DNA of 64,000 nt. It comes from Palsa-504 sp963835775. Its GTDB lineage: Bacteria; Actinomycetota; Actinomycetes; Streptosporangiales; Streptosporangiaceae. The DNA lies in the NCBI GenBank assembly GCA_963835775.1, contig CAWIHB010000010.1, positions 558,001 through 622,000 of the forward strand, given 5' to 3'. Position numbers and translations under genes: made by a program. How positions within the stretch are numbered: position 1 is the stretch's first letter; every line of letters begins with the position of its first letter. Positions 1-7,347 of the stretch are shown piece after piece. The notes beneath the pieces are model-generated. The model worked only from the letters and a program-made list of their open reading frames with translations. It searched no databases and was not told the DNA's origin.

Positions 1-835
1 CACGTTGTCCGGTTACTGCGTGTACTCGCTGCGCACGCGCGGATGCATAGAGGCACACCGCGGCGGCGGTGGCCAGATTGAGGCTCTCGGCCCGGCCGTA
101 GATCGGCACCGCGATGGGCTCATCGGCCAGCGCGACCAGATCCGGCGGCAGGCCCCACGCCTCGTTGCCGAACATCCACGCGGTCGGCTCGGCCAGCCGT
201 GCCTGCACGCCCGGGTCGTCGATCGAGCGCGCCGCACCGCCGTCCGCCGCCACCACGCGCAGGCCCGCCTCGCGCATGGCCGCCACCGCGGCCTCGATCC
301 GGCAGCCTGCTACCACCGGCAGGTGGAACAGGCTGCCCGCCGAGGCGCGCACGCACTTGCCGTTGTACGGGTCTACCGATGCGTCGGCGAACACCACCGC
401 CTGCGCGCCCGCCGCGTCGGCGGTGCGCAGCACCGTGCCTGCGTTCCCCGGATCACGCACGTTGGCCAGCAGCGCGACCAGCCGCGGCGCCTGCGCGGCC
501 ACCGCGGCGAGCGGCACGTCGACGAAACCGCACACGGCCAGCAGACCCTGCGGGGTCACCGTCTGGGCGAGTTCGTCCATGACCTCGCCGCTGACCACGT
601 GCACGGGCACGCCCGCGGTGGCTACCGCGGCCACCAGATCGGCATGCCGGCCGCGGGCGGGCACGGTCACGAACAGGGCGGTGATACGCGCCCCGGAGCC
701 GATCGCCTCGGCCACCGCCTGCGGGCCTTCGGCCAGGAAGGACCGCTCCCGCTGGCGGAAGGCGCGCTTGGTCAGCCGCCTGGCTGCCTTGAGCCGAGGC
801 GAATGGGCACCCAGGTAGGCCGGATCAGCCGACAT
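1..835 (-). CDS. TrmH/SpoU-family RNA 2'-O-methyltransferase (3' end cut by window edge)
   Basis: The minus-strand frame opens at ATG 835-833, just after an in-frame TGA, and stays open to base 1, so the last few residues lie outside the window. The N-terminal part (about residues 15-95) is a substrate-binding domain with ERSFLAEGPQAVAEA. The C-terminal part is a SPOUT knot methyltransferase with the family motifs NVRDPGNAGTVLRTADAAG, FGNEAWGLP and the final SLNLATAAAVCLY loop that binds SAM. Enzymes of this family methylate a ribose 2'-OH in 23S rRNA or tRNA; the exact target cannot be read from sequence. It lies downstream of rplT in the infC-rpmI-rplT cluster, the usual place for this gene in actinobacteria. 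No strong Shine-Dalgarno precedes it. Confidence 0.9.
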   Translation of the reverse strand, partial: MSADPAYLGAHSPRLKAARRLTKRAFRQRERSFLAEGPQAVAEAIGSGARITALFVTVPARGRHADLVAAVATAGVPVHVVSGEVMDELAQTVTPQGLLAVCGFVDVPLAAVAAQAPRLVALLANVRDPGNAGTVLRTADAAGAQAVVFADASVDPYNGKCVRASAGSLFHLPVVAGCRIEAAVAAMREAGLRVVAADGGAARSIDDPGVQARLAEPTAWMFGNEAWGLPPDLVALADEPIAVPIYGRAESLNLATAAAVCLYASARAQRVHAVTGQR

Positions 836-969
836 GGGTCCGCCCGGCCATCAGCGGTGATCCCGGGAAGTCCAGTGGTCCACGCGAGCCAACGGGCTCC
901 GCGAACAGCCACGCGGGCCCAGATCGCCCGGGTCCCGGGCGTGATCGCATGATGATCTTTGCGGCGCGC

Positions 970-1350
970 CTAGGCGGCCGCGGATCCTGACGCGTCGGGC
1001 AGCGCCTTCTTGGCCACCTCGACCAGGGCCGTGAACGCGGACTCGTCCGCTACCGCCATCTCGGCCAGCATCCGCCGGTCGACCTCGACGCCGGCCACCC
1101 GCAGGCCTTGGATGAACCGGTTGTAGGTCATGCCGTTGGCCCGGGCCGCGGCGTTGATCCGCTGAATCCACAGCCGCCGGAAGTTGCCCTTGCGGTCCTT
1201 GCGATCGCGGTAGGCGTAGGTCATCGAGTGGAGGACCTGCTCCTTGGCCTTGCGGTACAGACGCGACCGCTGGCCCCGGTAGCCGCTGGCCCGTTCGAGG
1301 ACAACCTTGCGCTTCTTGTGGGCGTTGGTCGCCCGCTTCACGCGTGCCAT
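970..1350 (-). CDS. rplT: 50S ribosomal protein L20
   Basis: The 126-residue product begins MARVKRATNAHKKRKVVLE and contains the L20 signatures SGYRGQRSRLYRKAKEQV and RRLWIQRINAAARANGMTY. L20 binds 23S rRNA early in large-subunit assembly, and in several bacteria it regulates its own operon. It is 27 bp downstream of rpmI and follows infC, the standard infC-rpmI-rplT order. The length fits the family, with a short Ala/Ser-rich C-terminal tail typical of high-GC actinobacteria. Confidence 0.98.
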   Translation of the reverse strand: MARVKRATNAHKKRKVVLERASGYRGQRSRLYRKAKEQVLHSMTYAYRDRKDRKGNFRRLWIQRINAAARANGMTYNRFIQGLRVAGVEVDRRMLAEMAVADESAFTALVEVAKKALPDASGSAAA

Positions 1351-1377
1351 TGCTTTGTCTCCCTCGCGCGGGCCGGG

Positions 1378-1572
1378 CTACTTGCCCAGCAGCTTCTTGA
1401 TGTGCTTGACGTCGCTGGGCGCGAGCGTCACTTCCCCGTACAGCCGCCGCGTGAGGCGGGACGACTTGTGCTCGAACATGTGATTGCGGTTGGCGCGGCG
1501 GCGCATCACCTTGCCGGTGCCGGTGATCCGGAACCGCTTCGCGGCCCCGCTGTGGGTCTTCATCTTCGGCAT
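1378..1572 (-). CDS. rpmI: 50S ribosomal protein L35
   Basis: The 64-residue product MPKMKTHSGAAKRFRITGTG... with MRRRANRNHMFEHKSS is a textbook L35. The frame is open upstream to a GTG at 1632 and contains another ATG at 1590, but the family always begins at MPKMKTHSG, so I choose ATG 1572. It sits 56 bp after infC and 27 bp before rplT and is presumably co-transcribed with both. Confidence 0.97.
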   Translation of the reverse strand: MPKMKTHSGAAKRFRITGTGKVMRRRANRNHMFEHKSSRLTRRLYGEVTLAPSDVKHIKKLLGK

Positions 1573-1628
1573 GGTCGCCGTCGTCTCCATTCCTCTGTCC
1601 ACGTGATGCTGCGCAAGGCGCACAGCAG

Positions 1629-2363
1629 TCACCGTCCCCGGCGCTGGGCGCCGGGGATTTCTGCGGCCCGGGTGCTGCTGCCGGCTGAGGCGGCCGGACC
1701 CGGGACCGCGGCGCCGTCGCTGGCGGGTTCATCCGCCGCGTCCTGCGGCGCCGCTGCCGTGGCGCTGCTGCCTAGGGCGGCTGGCGCCGCGGGGCGCGGG
1801 CTGGGCACCGACCGGTTCTGGGTCTGCCCGGCGTGCGCCTTAGTCTCGCTCTTCTTCCTGTGCGGGCCGATCACCATGATCATGTTCCGCCCGTCCTGCT
1901 TGGGCTGCGACTCCACGAAGCCGAGCTCCTCGACGTCTCCGGCGAGGCGCTGCAGCAGCCGGAAGCCCAGTTCGGGCCGTGACTGCTCACGTCCCCTGAA
2001 CATGATCGTCACCTTGACCTTGTCGCCCGCCCTGAGGAACCGCTCGACGTGGCCCTTCTTGGTGCCGTAGTCGTGCGGGTCGATCTTCGGGCGGAGCTTG
2101 ATCTCCTTGACGATCGTCTGGGTCTGGTTCTTGCGTGACTCCCTGGCCTTCACCGCGGACTCGTACTTGAACTTTCCGTAGTCCATGAGCTTGCAGACAG
2201 GCGGCCGCGCAGTAGGTGCGACCTCGACCAGGTCGAGATCGGCTTCCTGAGCCAGCTTGAGTGCCTCACTGACCGAGACAATCCCGATCTGTTCCCCTTT
2301 CGGCCCGACCAGCCGGACTTCGGGGGCACGGATGCGCTCGTTGATACGCGCTTCGACGCTGAT
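1629..2363 (-). CDS. infC: Translation initiation factor IF-3, with a probable AUC start codon
   Basis: IF-3 binds the 30S subunit, blocks premature 50S joining and proofreads the initiation codon. The N-domain (RINERIRAPEVRLVGPKGEQIG), linker, and C-domain (KEIKLRPKIDPHDYGTKKGHVERFL, MFRGREQSRPELG) are all present. An Ala/Pro-rich tail of about 65 residues follows and is variable in the family. No ATG, GTG or TTG sits at the conserved N-terminus; the natural start is the ATC at 2363-2361, giving (M)SVEARINE with 244 residues. A full AAGGAGG lies just upstream. Unusual start codons in infC are a known device for autoregulation, because IF-3 itself discriminates against them. The frame is open to 2630, so an upstream start cannot be ruled out by reading alone. 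Confidence 0.9.
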   Translation of the reverse strand: MSVEARINERIRAPEVRLVGPKGEQIGIVSVSEALKLAQEADLDLVEVAPTARPPVCKLMDYGKFKYESAVKARESRKNQTQTIVKEIKLRPKIDPHDYGTKKGHVERFLRAGDKVKVTIMFRGREQSRPELGFRLLQRLAGDVEELGFVESQPKQDGRNMIMVIGPHRKKSETKAHAGQTQNRSVPSPRPAAPAALGSSATAAAPQDAADEPASDGAAVPGPAASAGSSTRAAEIPGAQRRGR

Positions 2364-2374
2364 GTGACCTCCTT
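2361..2374 (-). promoter_or_regulatory. infC ribosome binding site with AUC initiation codon
   Basis: On the minus strand AAGGAGG (2374-2368) is followed by TCAC and then ATC (2363-2361). The Shine-Dalgarno is perfect but the spacing is short (4 nt), and the codon is non-canonical. From memory, streptomycete infC genes have the same GGAGG-ATC arrangement. It fixes the start of IF-3 and suggests autoregulation at initiation. Confidence 0.65.
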
Positions 2375-2456
2375 GAGCGTCATCTCCGTCGCCGGAGCCT
2401 CCGGCGGCGGCAGGTGCCGACCAGGCCCTCGGAGCCCTCCGGACGGCGGGATGCCG

Positions 2457-2493
2457 CACAAGAAAGCCCCGCGAGCCATGCGCTCCGCGGGGC
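2457..2493 (-). terminator. Terminator-like hairpin in the infC leader (possible attenuator)
   Basis: On the minus strand, GCCCCGCG (2493-2486) pairs perfectly with CGCGGGGC (2473-2466) across a 12-nt loop. It is followed directly by TTTCTTGTG. The hairpin lies about 100 nt upstream of the infC start inside the transcribed leader, so it looks like an attenuator rather than an end-of-operon terminator. No competing antiterminator was worked out. Confidence 0.5.
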
Positions 2494-2698
2494 AACCACG
2501 ACAACGGCGCCTCCCCCGTGCGCCCGGACCGGGCCACGGGAGTGCGCCGTGCCAGCTGTGACCGGATTCGCACGCACTTGCGCGTACGCCGCCGGGACGT
2601 CTGGCCGTACCCGCCAACCTCGGTGTGCACCGGGCCGACCGGGTGGGAGGTGGTCCTCCGCTTTGCGCGCCCAGCGCCGAGGCGCCGGGCTGGTCAGC

Positions 2699-2727
2699 GA
2701 CTAAGCCTAACAGCACTCGGCCACCAA
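2699..2727 (-). promoter_or_regulatory. Possible sigma70-type promoter for the infC operon
   Basis: On the minus strand TTGGTG (2727-2722) is separated by 17 bp from TTAGTC (2704-2699). It would give a leader of about 330 nt containing the hairpin at 2466-2493. The match is modest and this is a low-confidence call. The 2364-2767 interval holds no gene I can support. Confidence 0.3.
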
Positions 2728-2767
2728 GCGGTATTCCCGCCGGGTCACGGTCAGCTTCCGGCGCGGG

Positions 2768-3694
2768 TCAGTTGAGCACCCGCTTGGTGAAGCTGCGGGT
2801 GCCCAGGTAAGAGAAGACCACCGTGCCGCCGACCAGCGCGAGCAGCACGCCCCACATTGGCATGTGCGGGAGGACGGGGGTCAGCACGGCCCGCAGGCCC
2901 TCGGACATGTACACCATGGGGTTGATCAGCACCGCGATCTGCAGCCAGCGGATGTGGTGCAGGGCCGACCAGGGGTAGTAGACGCAGCCGAGCATGGTGG
3001 CCGGCAGCAGGATCACGGCGAACAGCATCTGCATCTTGCGCGGGTCCATGATCGTGCCGAGCAGCAGCCCGAGCGACGCGGTGAGCAGCGAGGCGGCGGC
3101 CAGGATGAAGACGAACAGGGCCCAGTTGGTCACGTGCACGTGCGGAGCCTGGCCGGCCGCGTGCACGAACAGCACGATCGGGAACACGATGACCGCGCCG
3201 ATGAACGACTGGATCGCGCCGGCCACGATCTTCTGGATGGCCAGGACCTGGATCGGCACCGGGGCCAGCGCCCGGTCCTCGATGGTGCGCTGCCAGGAGA
3301 ACTCCATCACCAGCGGGAAGGTGACGGCCATGATGCCCTGCATGAGCAGCATGGAGGCCATCAGGCCGGGCACCAGGATGGTGGCGAAGTTGATGCTTCC
3401 CGCGGTCCTGGCCGTCGCCGCTCCTCCGCTCAGGGCGAAGCCGCCGCCGATCTTCGGGAACACGTAAGCGAAGACGAAGACGAACAGCAGCGGCTGCATG
3501 ACCGCCCGGGTGAAGGTGGCGATGGCGTTGCGCCGCAGCACCCGGAACTCCCGGGCCATCATGGCGTTGAACGTCCTGATCAGCGTCGGCCGCGGCACCG
3601 GCGCCGCGCTGATCAGCTCGGCGATGGCGGCCGAGGAGGGCGCCCCGCCGGGCTCGGCGACCTCGATGGGGGCGCTGCGCGTGGTGGTGGTCAC
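2768..3694 (-). CDS. ABC-2 type transporter permease (DrrB-like)
   Basis: The 308-residue product has a hydrophilic N-terminus of about 50 residues. About six membrane segments follow, for example AVMQPLLFVFVFAYVFP, NFATILVPGLMASMLLMQG, FIGAVIVFPIVLFV, LFVFILAAASLLTASLGLLLGTIM and a final WGVLLALVGGTVVFSYL. The motif ALAPVPIQVLAIQKIV between segments 2 and 3 is typical of ABC-2 permeases of drug and polyketide exporters. Its ATG overlaps the stop of the ATPase gene (3691-3694, ATGA), so the two are translationally coupled and form one exporter. The substrate is unknown. Confidence 0.92.
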   Translation of the reverse strand: MTTTTRSAPIEVAEPGGAPSSAAIAELISAAPVPRPTLIRTFNAMMAREFRVLRRNAIATFTRAVMQPLLFVFVFAYVFPKIGGGFALSGGAATARTAGSINFATILVPGLMASMLLMQGIMAVTFPLVMEFSWQRTIEDRALAPVPIQVLAIQKIVAGAIQSFIGAVIVFPIVLFVHAAGQAPHVHVTNWALFVFILAAASLLTASLGLLLGTIMDPRKMQMLFAVILLPATMLGCVYYPWSALHHIRWLQIAVLINPMVYMSEGLRAVLTPVLPHMPMWGVLLALVGGTVVFSYLGTRSFTKRVLN

Positions 3695-4662
3695 TCCCTG
3701 TATTCCCTTCCGGTCAAGGTGAGGAAGACGGTCTCCAGGCTGGGCTTGAGCTGGGTCGCGTCGCGTACGGTCAGTCCGGCGGCGGACCCGGCGGTGACGA
3801 GCTCACCGAGCACGCCCTCGGGCTCGCGGGTGAAGACCCGGACGGAGTCGCCCTCGGCTTCCACCTTGCTGACCCCGGGCCGGTCGGCCAGCCCGGCCCG
3901 GGTGGCCAGGCCCTCGGGGACCGTGTCCTCGTACCTGACCGTGATCACCGTCTCCGCGCCGGCGCCTTCCTTCAGCTCGGTCACCGTGCCCGCGGCGAGC
4001 ACCTCGCCGTGGTCGACCACGGCGATCTGCTCGCACAGCGCTTCCGCTTCTTCCATGTAGTGCGTGGTCAGCAGGATGGTCTGGCCCTCGGCGTGCAGAA
4101 CCTTGAGGATGTCCCACAGGTTCACGCGGGTCTGCGGGTCCAGGCCGGCCGTCGGCTCGTCGAGGAACAGCACGTCCGGCCGGTGCACCAGGGCCCGCGC
4201 GATCAGCAGCCGCTTGGCCTGCCCGCCGGACAGGTCGGTGGACATCGCCTTGCGCCGGTCAGCCAGCCCGAACACCTCGAGCAGCTGCGCGGCGCGGCGG
4301 GATGCCTCGCGCAGGCTGAGGCCGAAGAACCGGCTGCGGAACTCCAGGTTCTCGGCCACGGTCAGCTGCATATCGAGCGTGTTGTTCTGGGTGACCACGC
4401 CGATCCTGCGCTTGACCCCCACCGGGTCGGCCACCACGTCCAGGCCGGCTACCCAGGCCCGGCCGCCGGTCGGCACGACCAGTGTGGTCAGCATGCCGAT
4501 GGTGGTGGACTTGCCGGCCCCGTTCGGCCCCAGCAGCCCGAAGAACTCGCCCGAGCTGACGGACAGATCGATTCCCCGCACGGCCGGCACATCGCCGCGC
4601 GAGGTCTTATAGGTCTTGCGCAGGTCCTCGGTGCGGATCGCGAGCACGGATACACCGGTCAT
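3691..4662 (-). CDS. ABC transporter ATP-binding protein (DrrA-like)
   Basis: The 323-residue ATPase carries Walker A GPNGAGKST, Q-loop VVTQNN, signature LSGGQAKRLLIARAL, Walker B VLFLDEPTAGLDP and switch LLTTHYMEEAE. The C-terminal extension of about 90 residues after the nucleotide-binding domain is typical of the DrrA/DUF4162 group. It powers export through the adjacent permease. The ATG at 4662 lies exactly where transcription from the promoter at 4669-4697 should begin, so the mRNA is probably leaderless. The gene is downstream of a MarR regulator on the same strand, and two palindromes cover its promoter, so MarR repression relieved by a ligand, perhaps the exported compound, is the likely control. 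Confidence 0.95.
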   Translation of the reverse strand: MTGVSVLAIRTEDLRKTYKTSRGDVPAVRGIDLSVSSGEFFGLLGPNGAGKSTTIGMLTTLVVPTGGRAWVAGLDVVADPVGVKRRIGVVTQNNTLDMQLTVAENLEFRSRFFGLSLREASRRAAQLLEVFGLADRRKAMSTDLSGGQAKRLLIARALVHRPDVLFLDEPTAGLDPQTRVNLWDILKVLHAEGQTILLTTHYMEEAEALCEQIAVVDHGEVLAAGTVTELKEGAGAETVITVRYEDTVPEGLATRAGLADRPGVSKVEAEGDSVRVFTREPEGVLGELVTAGSAAGLTVRDATQLKPSLETVFLTLTGREYRE

Positions 4663-4665
4663 GAC

Positions 4666-4708
4666 GTCAACCTATGTTGACAACGGCCTGGTGTCAACCG
4701 AAGTTGAC
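4666..4708 (-). promoter_or_regulatory. ABC operon promoter overlapped by two GTCAAC-N4-GTTGAC operators
   Basis: Minus-strand promoter: consensus -35 TTGACA (4697-4692), 17-bp spacer, -10 TAGGTT (4674-4669), predicted +1 at the A of the ATPase ATG (4662). Two perfect palindromes with the same half-sites lie on it. GTCAAC-CTAT-GTTGAC (4666-4681) covers the -10 and GTCAAC-CGAA-GTTGAC (4693-4708) covers the -35; their centres are 27 bp apart. This is the geometry expected for steric repression by a dimeric regulator, most likely the MarR protein encoded immediately upstream. Confidence 0.8.
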
Positions 4709-4747
4709 GATGGCGCCTGCGGCACCGGGACGACACCTCATCCAGCC

Positions 4748-5410
4748 TCACCGGCCGCGCTCCTTCCTGACCATCTCGCCGAAGTGGCCGATCATATCGA
4801 CGAAGAACTTGCGGATGACCGGCTCGTCGGCCGGGTTCACGAAGCTGAACGCGGCCTGCCACTGCGGTCCCGCCGTGGCGAAGTAGTCCTCGCAGGTGCG
4901 ACGGCCCTTGTCGGTCACGTACAGCCTGACCACCCGCCGATCACCGGCATCCCGCCGCCGCTCCACATAGCCCTCACGGACCAGGGTGTCGACCACCGCG
5001 GTCAGCGTGCCTGGCGAGGACCAGCCTCGCGCCGCCACGTCGCTCGACTTGCTGCCGTCGTCGGCCAGCAGGAGGCGCAGCACGCCCAGCCCAGCTGGGC
5101 TTATCCGCAGGCCCGCCTGGGCGACCGTGCCCGCGTAGAAGGCGCCCATCACCCTGGAGGCGGCCAGCAGCAACGCGGGCAGCGGGGCGTCGGCGGGAAT
5201 CCCGTCCTCCGGGCCGCGCCAGGTCCACCCCGGGTCCGGCGCGCACTCCGGATCCGCGGCCGCGGATCCGGGGGCGCGGGCCGCGGTGGCACCGGCCTCG
5301 GTGGCTCCGGCCTCGGGGGTACCGGCCTCGGGACGCGATCCGGCCGCGGGCCCGGCGCCGGCGAGGTCTACATCAGTCACGGGGCCAGTCTCCACGGCAG
5401 CTACTTCCAT
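4748..5410 (-). CDS. MarR-family transcriptional regulator, likely repressor of the adjacent ABC exporter
   Basis: The 220-residue product has an Ala/Gly/Pro/Glu-rich, probably disordered N-terminus of about 70 residues with imperfect EAGTPEAGATEAGAT repeats. A winged-helix MarR domain follows: LRISPAGLGVLRLLL, KSSDVAARGWSSPGTLTAVVDTLVREGYVERRRDAGDRRVVRLYVTDKG is the helix-turn-helix plus wing with the usual D-R-R. The C-terminal helices FSFVNPADEPVIRKFFVDMIGHF should complete the dimer interface. A palindrome abuts its start codon and two related ones control the ABC genes, so it probably represses itself and the exporter. The ligand is unknown. A downstream start removing the low-complexity region is possible. 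Confidence 0.9.
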   Translation of the reverse strand: MEVAAVETGPVTDVDLAGAGPAAGSRPEAGTPEAGATEAGATAARAPGSAAADPECAPDPGWTWRGPEDGIPADAPLPALLLAASRVMGAFYAGTVAQAGLRISPAGLGVLRLLLADDGSKSSDVAARGWSSPGTLTAVVDTLVREGYVERRRDAGDRRVVRLYVTDKGRRTCEDYFATAGPQWQAAFSFVNPADEPVIRKFFVDMIGHFGEMVRKERGR

Positions 5411-5411
5411 G

Positions 5412-5424
5412 TCAAATCATTTGA
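5412..5424. promoter_or_regulatory. Palindrome at the MarR gene start (probable autoregulatory operator)
   Basis: TCAAAT-C-ATTTGA is a perfect 6-bp inverted repeat that begins 2 bp from the MarR ATG (5410-5408). With the preceding G it reads GTCAA...TTGA, close to the GTCAAC/GTTGAC half-sites of the ABC promoter. It also lies between MarR and the divergent membrane protein gene at 5492. Confidence 0.6.
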
Positions 5425-5491
5425 AGTCGAAATACTACGGCCTGGCGTCGACAGCCGCGTTCGCCCGGCCGGGCCCCTACCCTTGGGCGGA

Positions 5492-7309
5492 GTGAGCAGC
5501 GTAGCGAGCCAGCACGACCAGTCTCCGCCGGACGAGTCCGCCCGGTCGGCTGCCGTGCCCCGCATACGCGCGGCGAGCCGGGGGCCGTGGCTCGTCGTGG
5601 CTCTGTATGTGCTGGGCGCCTTCGCGCTGACCTGGCGGCTATGGGCCGACCCGGCCGGGCGGATGGTGACCGGCAACGCGGGCGACATCACCCTGTTCGC
5701 CTGGTTCATGCGGTACACGGCCACGGCGCTCTCGCACGGCCACCTTCCGGCCCTGACCACGACCGGCCTGAATGCGCCGCAGGGCATCAGCCTGATGTGG
5801 AACACCTCCGTGCTGCTGCCCGCGGCGGTCCTGGCTCCGGTGACACTGCTGGCCGGCCCGCAGGCCAGCCTGACCGTCATGCTCACGGCCGGCTTCGCAG
5901 GCTCCGCGGCCAGCCTGTTCTTCGTGCTGCGGCGGTGGCAGGCCAGCCTGCTCGCGGCGGGGCTGGGCGGCGCGGTGTACGGATTCTCACCGGCCATGCT
6001 CACCGCGGGCGTCGGTCACTTCCAGCTGGTGTTCGCGGTACTGCCGCCGCTGATCATCGACGCGGTGCTGCGCCTGGCCACGGGCCGGGGGAACGAGGTG
6101 CGCACCGGCCTGGGGCTGGGCCTGCTGGTGGCCGCGCAGCTCTTCATCGGGGAAGAGCTGCTGGTCGACACGGCGGTGACCGCGGTGGTGATGGTCGTGG
6201 TGCTGGCCGTCAGTCATCCGCGGGCGGCCGTGGCGGCGGTCAGGGAAGGTGCCGCGTCCATCGCGGCCGGCCTGGGCAGCGCAGCCGCGGTCGCCCTGGT
6301 GATCTGCGGCTATCCGCTATGGGTTCAGTTCCGCGGCCCGCTCAGCGAGCACGGCAGCCCGTGGATCGTGCCGACGTTCCACACCTACCTGTACTCGTTC
6401 GTGACGCCGTCCAGCGCGCTGCTGTTCCACACCGCGGGCAGCGCGGCGGCGGCCGCGGCCTACCCCGAGCCGCTGCCCGAATATCTCGGCTACCTGGGCT
6501 GGCCGCTGCTCGCCGTGGCGGTCCTGGCGGCGGTGTGCTTCTGGCGGGATCCGAAGGTCCGGCTGGCGGCCGTGACGCTGGTGCTGCTCGAATGGTTCTC
6601 CCTCGGCGCCGTCGGCCTCCGGGTGCACGGAATCCGCTATCCGGCGACCCTGCTGCCTTGGCACTACCTGCAGCACCTGCCGGTGCTGGCCCAGGTGCTG
6701 GCGGACCGGTTCACGATCCTGGCGGACGGGGTGGCCGCTGCCTTGCTCGCGTTCGCCCTGGACCGGGCCCGCCGGGTGGCGCCGGGTACCGGGCGCGGCC
6801 GGCTGACCGCGCTCCTGGCCACGCTGGTGGCGGTGCTGGCCGTGCTGCCGCTTATCCCGCGGCCGTACGCGGCGTCAGCCGTCAGCTCGGCGCCGGCGGG
6901 CTGGCAGGCGGCCTTCGCGCGGCTGCGGCTGGCCGCCAATGACCACGTGCTGGTCATCCCCGACGAGCAGTACGGGATGCGCTGGCAGGCGGAGACCGGC
7001 GAGCCCGGCTCCATGGTGGGCGGCGGCGACTTCATCGAGTCGGGCCCGGGCGGGCAGGCCGCGGCTTACATCTACAACCGGCTCGGGACCGCCGTGTACC
7101 TCGCTACACTCTGGCAGGGCTCACCGGCCGGACGAGCGCCGTCGCAGGCGGAGATCCGCAAGGACCTCGCGTACTGGAAACTGGCGGCGATCGTCACCGC
7201 CACCGGCCGGGACTCCCGGCTCGCGCGCTACCTGACCGGTGAATTCGGTCCGCCCGCGGTCCAGGTCGGGGATGTGCTGGCGTGGCGGCTGCCACAACCT
7301 CAACCCTGA
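5492..7309 (+). CDS. Polytopic membrane protein, GT-C glycosyltransferase-like
   Basis: I start at GTG 5492, which has GGGCGGA directly upstream; the frame is open further left but that part reads as a shadow of the MarR gene. The 605-residue product has roughly eleven hydrophobic segments and a C-terminal soluble part of about 150 residues. The first extracytoplasmic loop contains GNAGDITLFAWFMRY and NAPQGISLMWN. These align with DVAIYVWNLWW and AAPAGLQLGYH in the protein at 9724-11478, so the two are paralogues. An acidic residue in the first loop is characteristic of GT-C lipid-phosphate-sugar transferases. It is first in a tight set with a nucleotide-sugar enzyme and a GT2 transferase, which suggests surface polymer or lipid glycosylation. 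The specific reaction is unknown. Confidence 0.75.
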   Translation: MSSVASQHDQSPPDESARSAAVPRIRAASRGPWLVVALYVLGAFALTWRLWADPAGRMVTGNAGDITLFAWFMRYTATALSHGHLPALTTTGLNAPQGISLMWNTSVLLPAAVLAPVTLLAGPQASLTVMLTAGFAGSAASLFFVLRRWQASLLAAGLGGAVYGFSPAMLTAGVGHFQLVFAVLPPLIIDAVLRLATGRGNEVRTGLGLGLLVAAQLFIGEELLVDTAVTAVVMVVVLAVSHPRAAVAAVREGAASIAAGLGSAAAVALVICGYPLWVQFRGPLSEHGSPWIVPTFHTYLYSFVTPSSALLFHTAGSAAAAAAYPEPLPEYLGYLGWPLLAVAVLAAVCFWRDPKVRLAAVTLVLLEWFSLGAVGLRVHGIRYPATLLPWHYLQHLPVLAQVLADRFTILADGVAAALLAFALDRARRVAPGTGRGRLTALLATLVAVLAVLPLIPRPYAASAVSSAPAGWQAAFARLRLAANDHVLVIPDEQYGMRWQAETGEPGSMVGGGDFIESGPGGQAAAYIYNRLGTAVYLATLWQGSPAGRAPSQAEIRKDLAYWKLAAIVTATGRDSRLARYLTGEFGPPAVQVGDVLAWRLPQPQP

Positions 7310-7347
7310 CCCGGTAGGTTATCTGCTTACGTTGAAGAGGGGCCTGC

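Noticed and set aside
851..1732. Minus-strand 293-codon frame overlapping rplT and rpmI
   Set aside because: Out of frame with both ribosomal proteins and without recognisable domains.
2466..2493. Hairpin as an ordinary terminator of the ABC permease gene
   Set aside because: The permease is on the minus strand and ends at 2768, about 275 bp before the hairpin, with a plausible infC promoter between them; a leader attenuator is the better reading.
4616..5491. N-terminal extension of the membrane protein starting at 5492
   Set aside because: The in-frame region is antisense to the MarR gene and reads as low-complexity; the GTG at 5492 with GGGCGGA is a better start.
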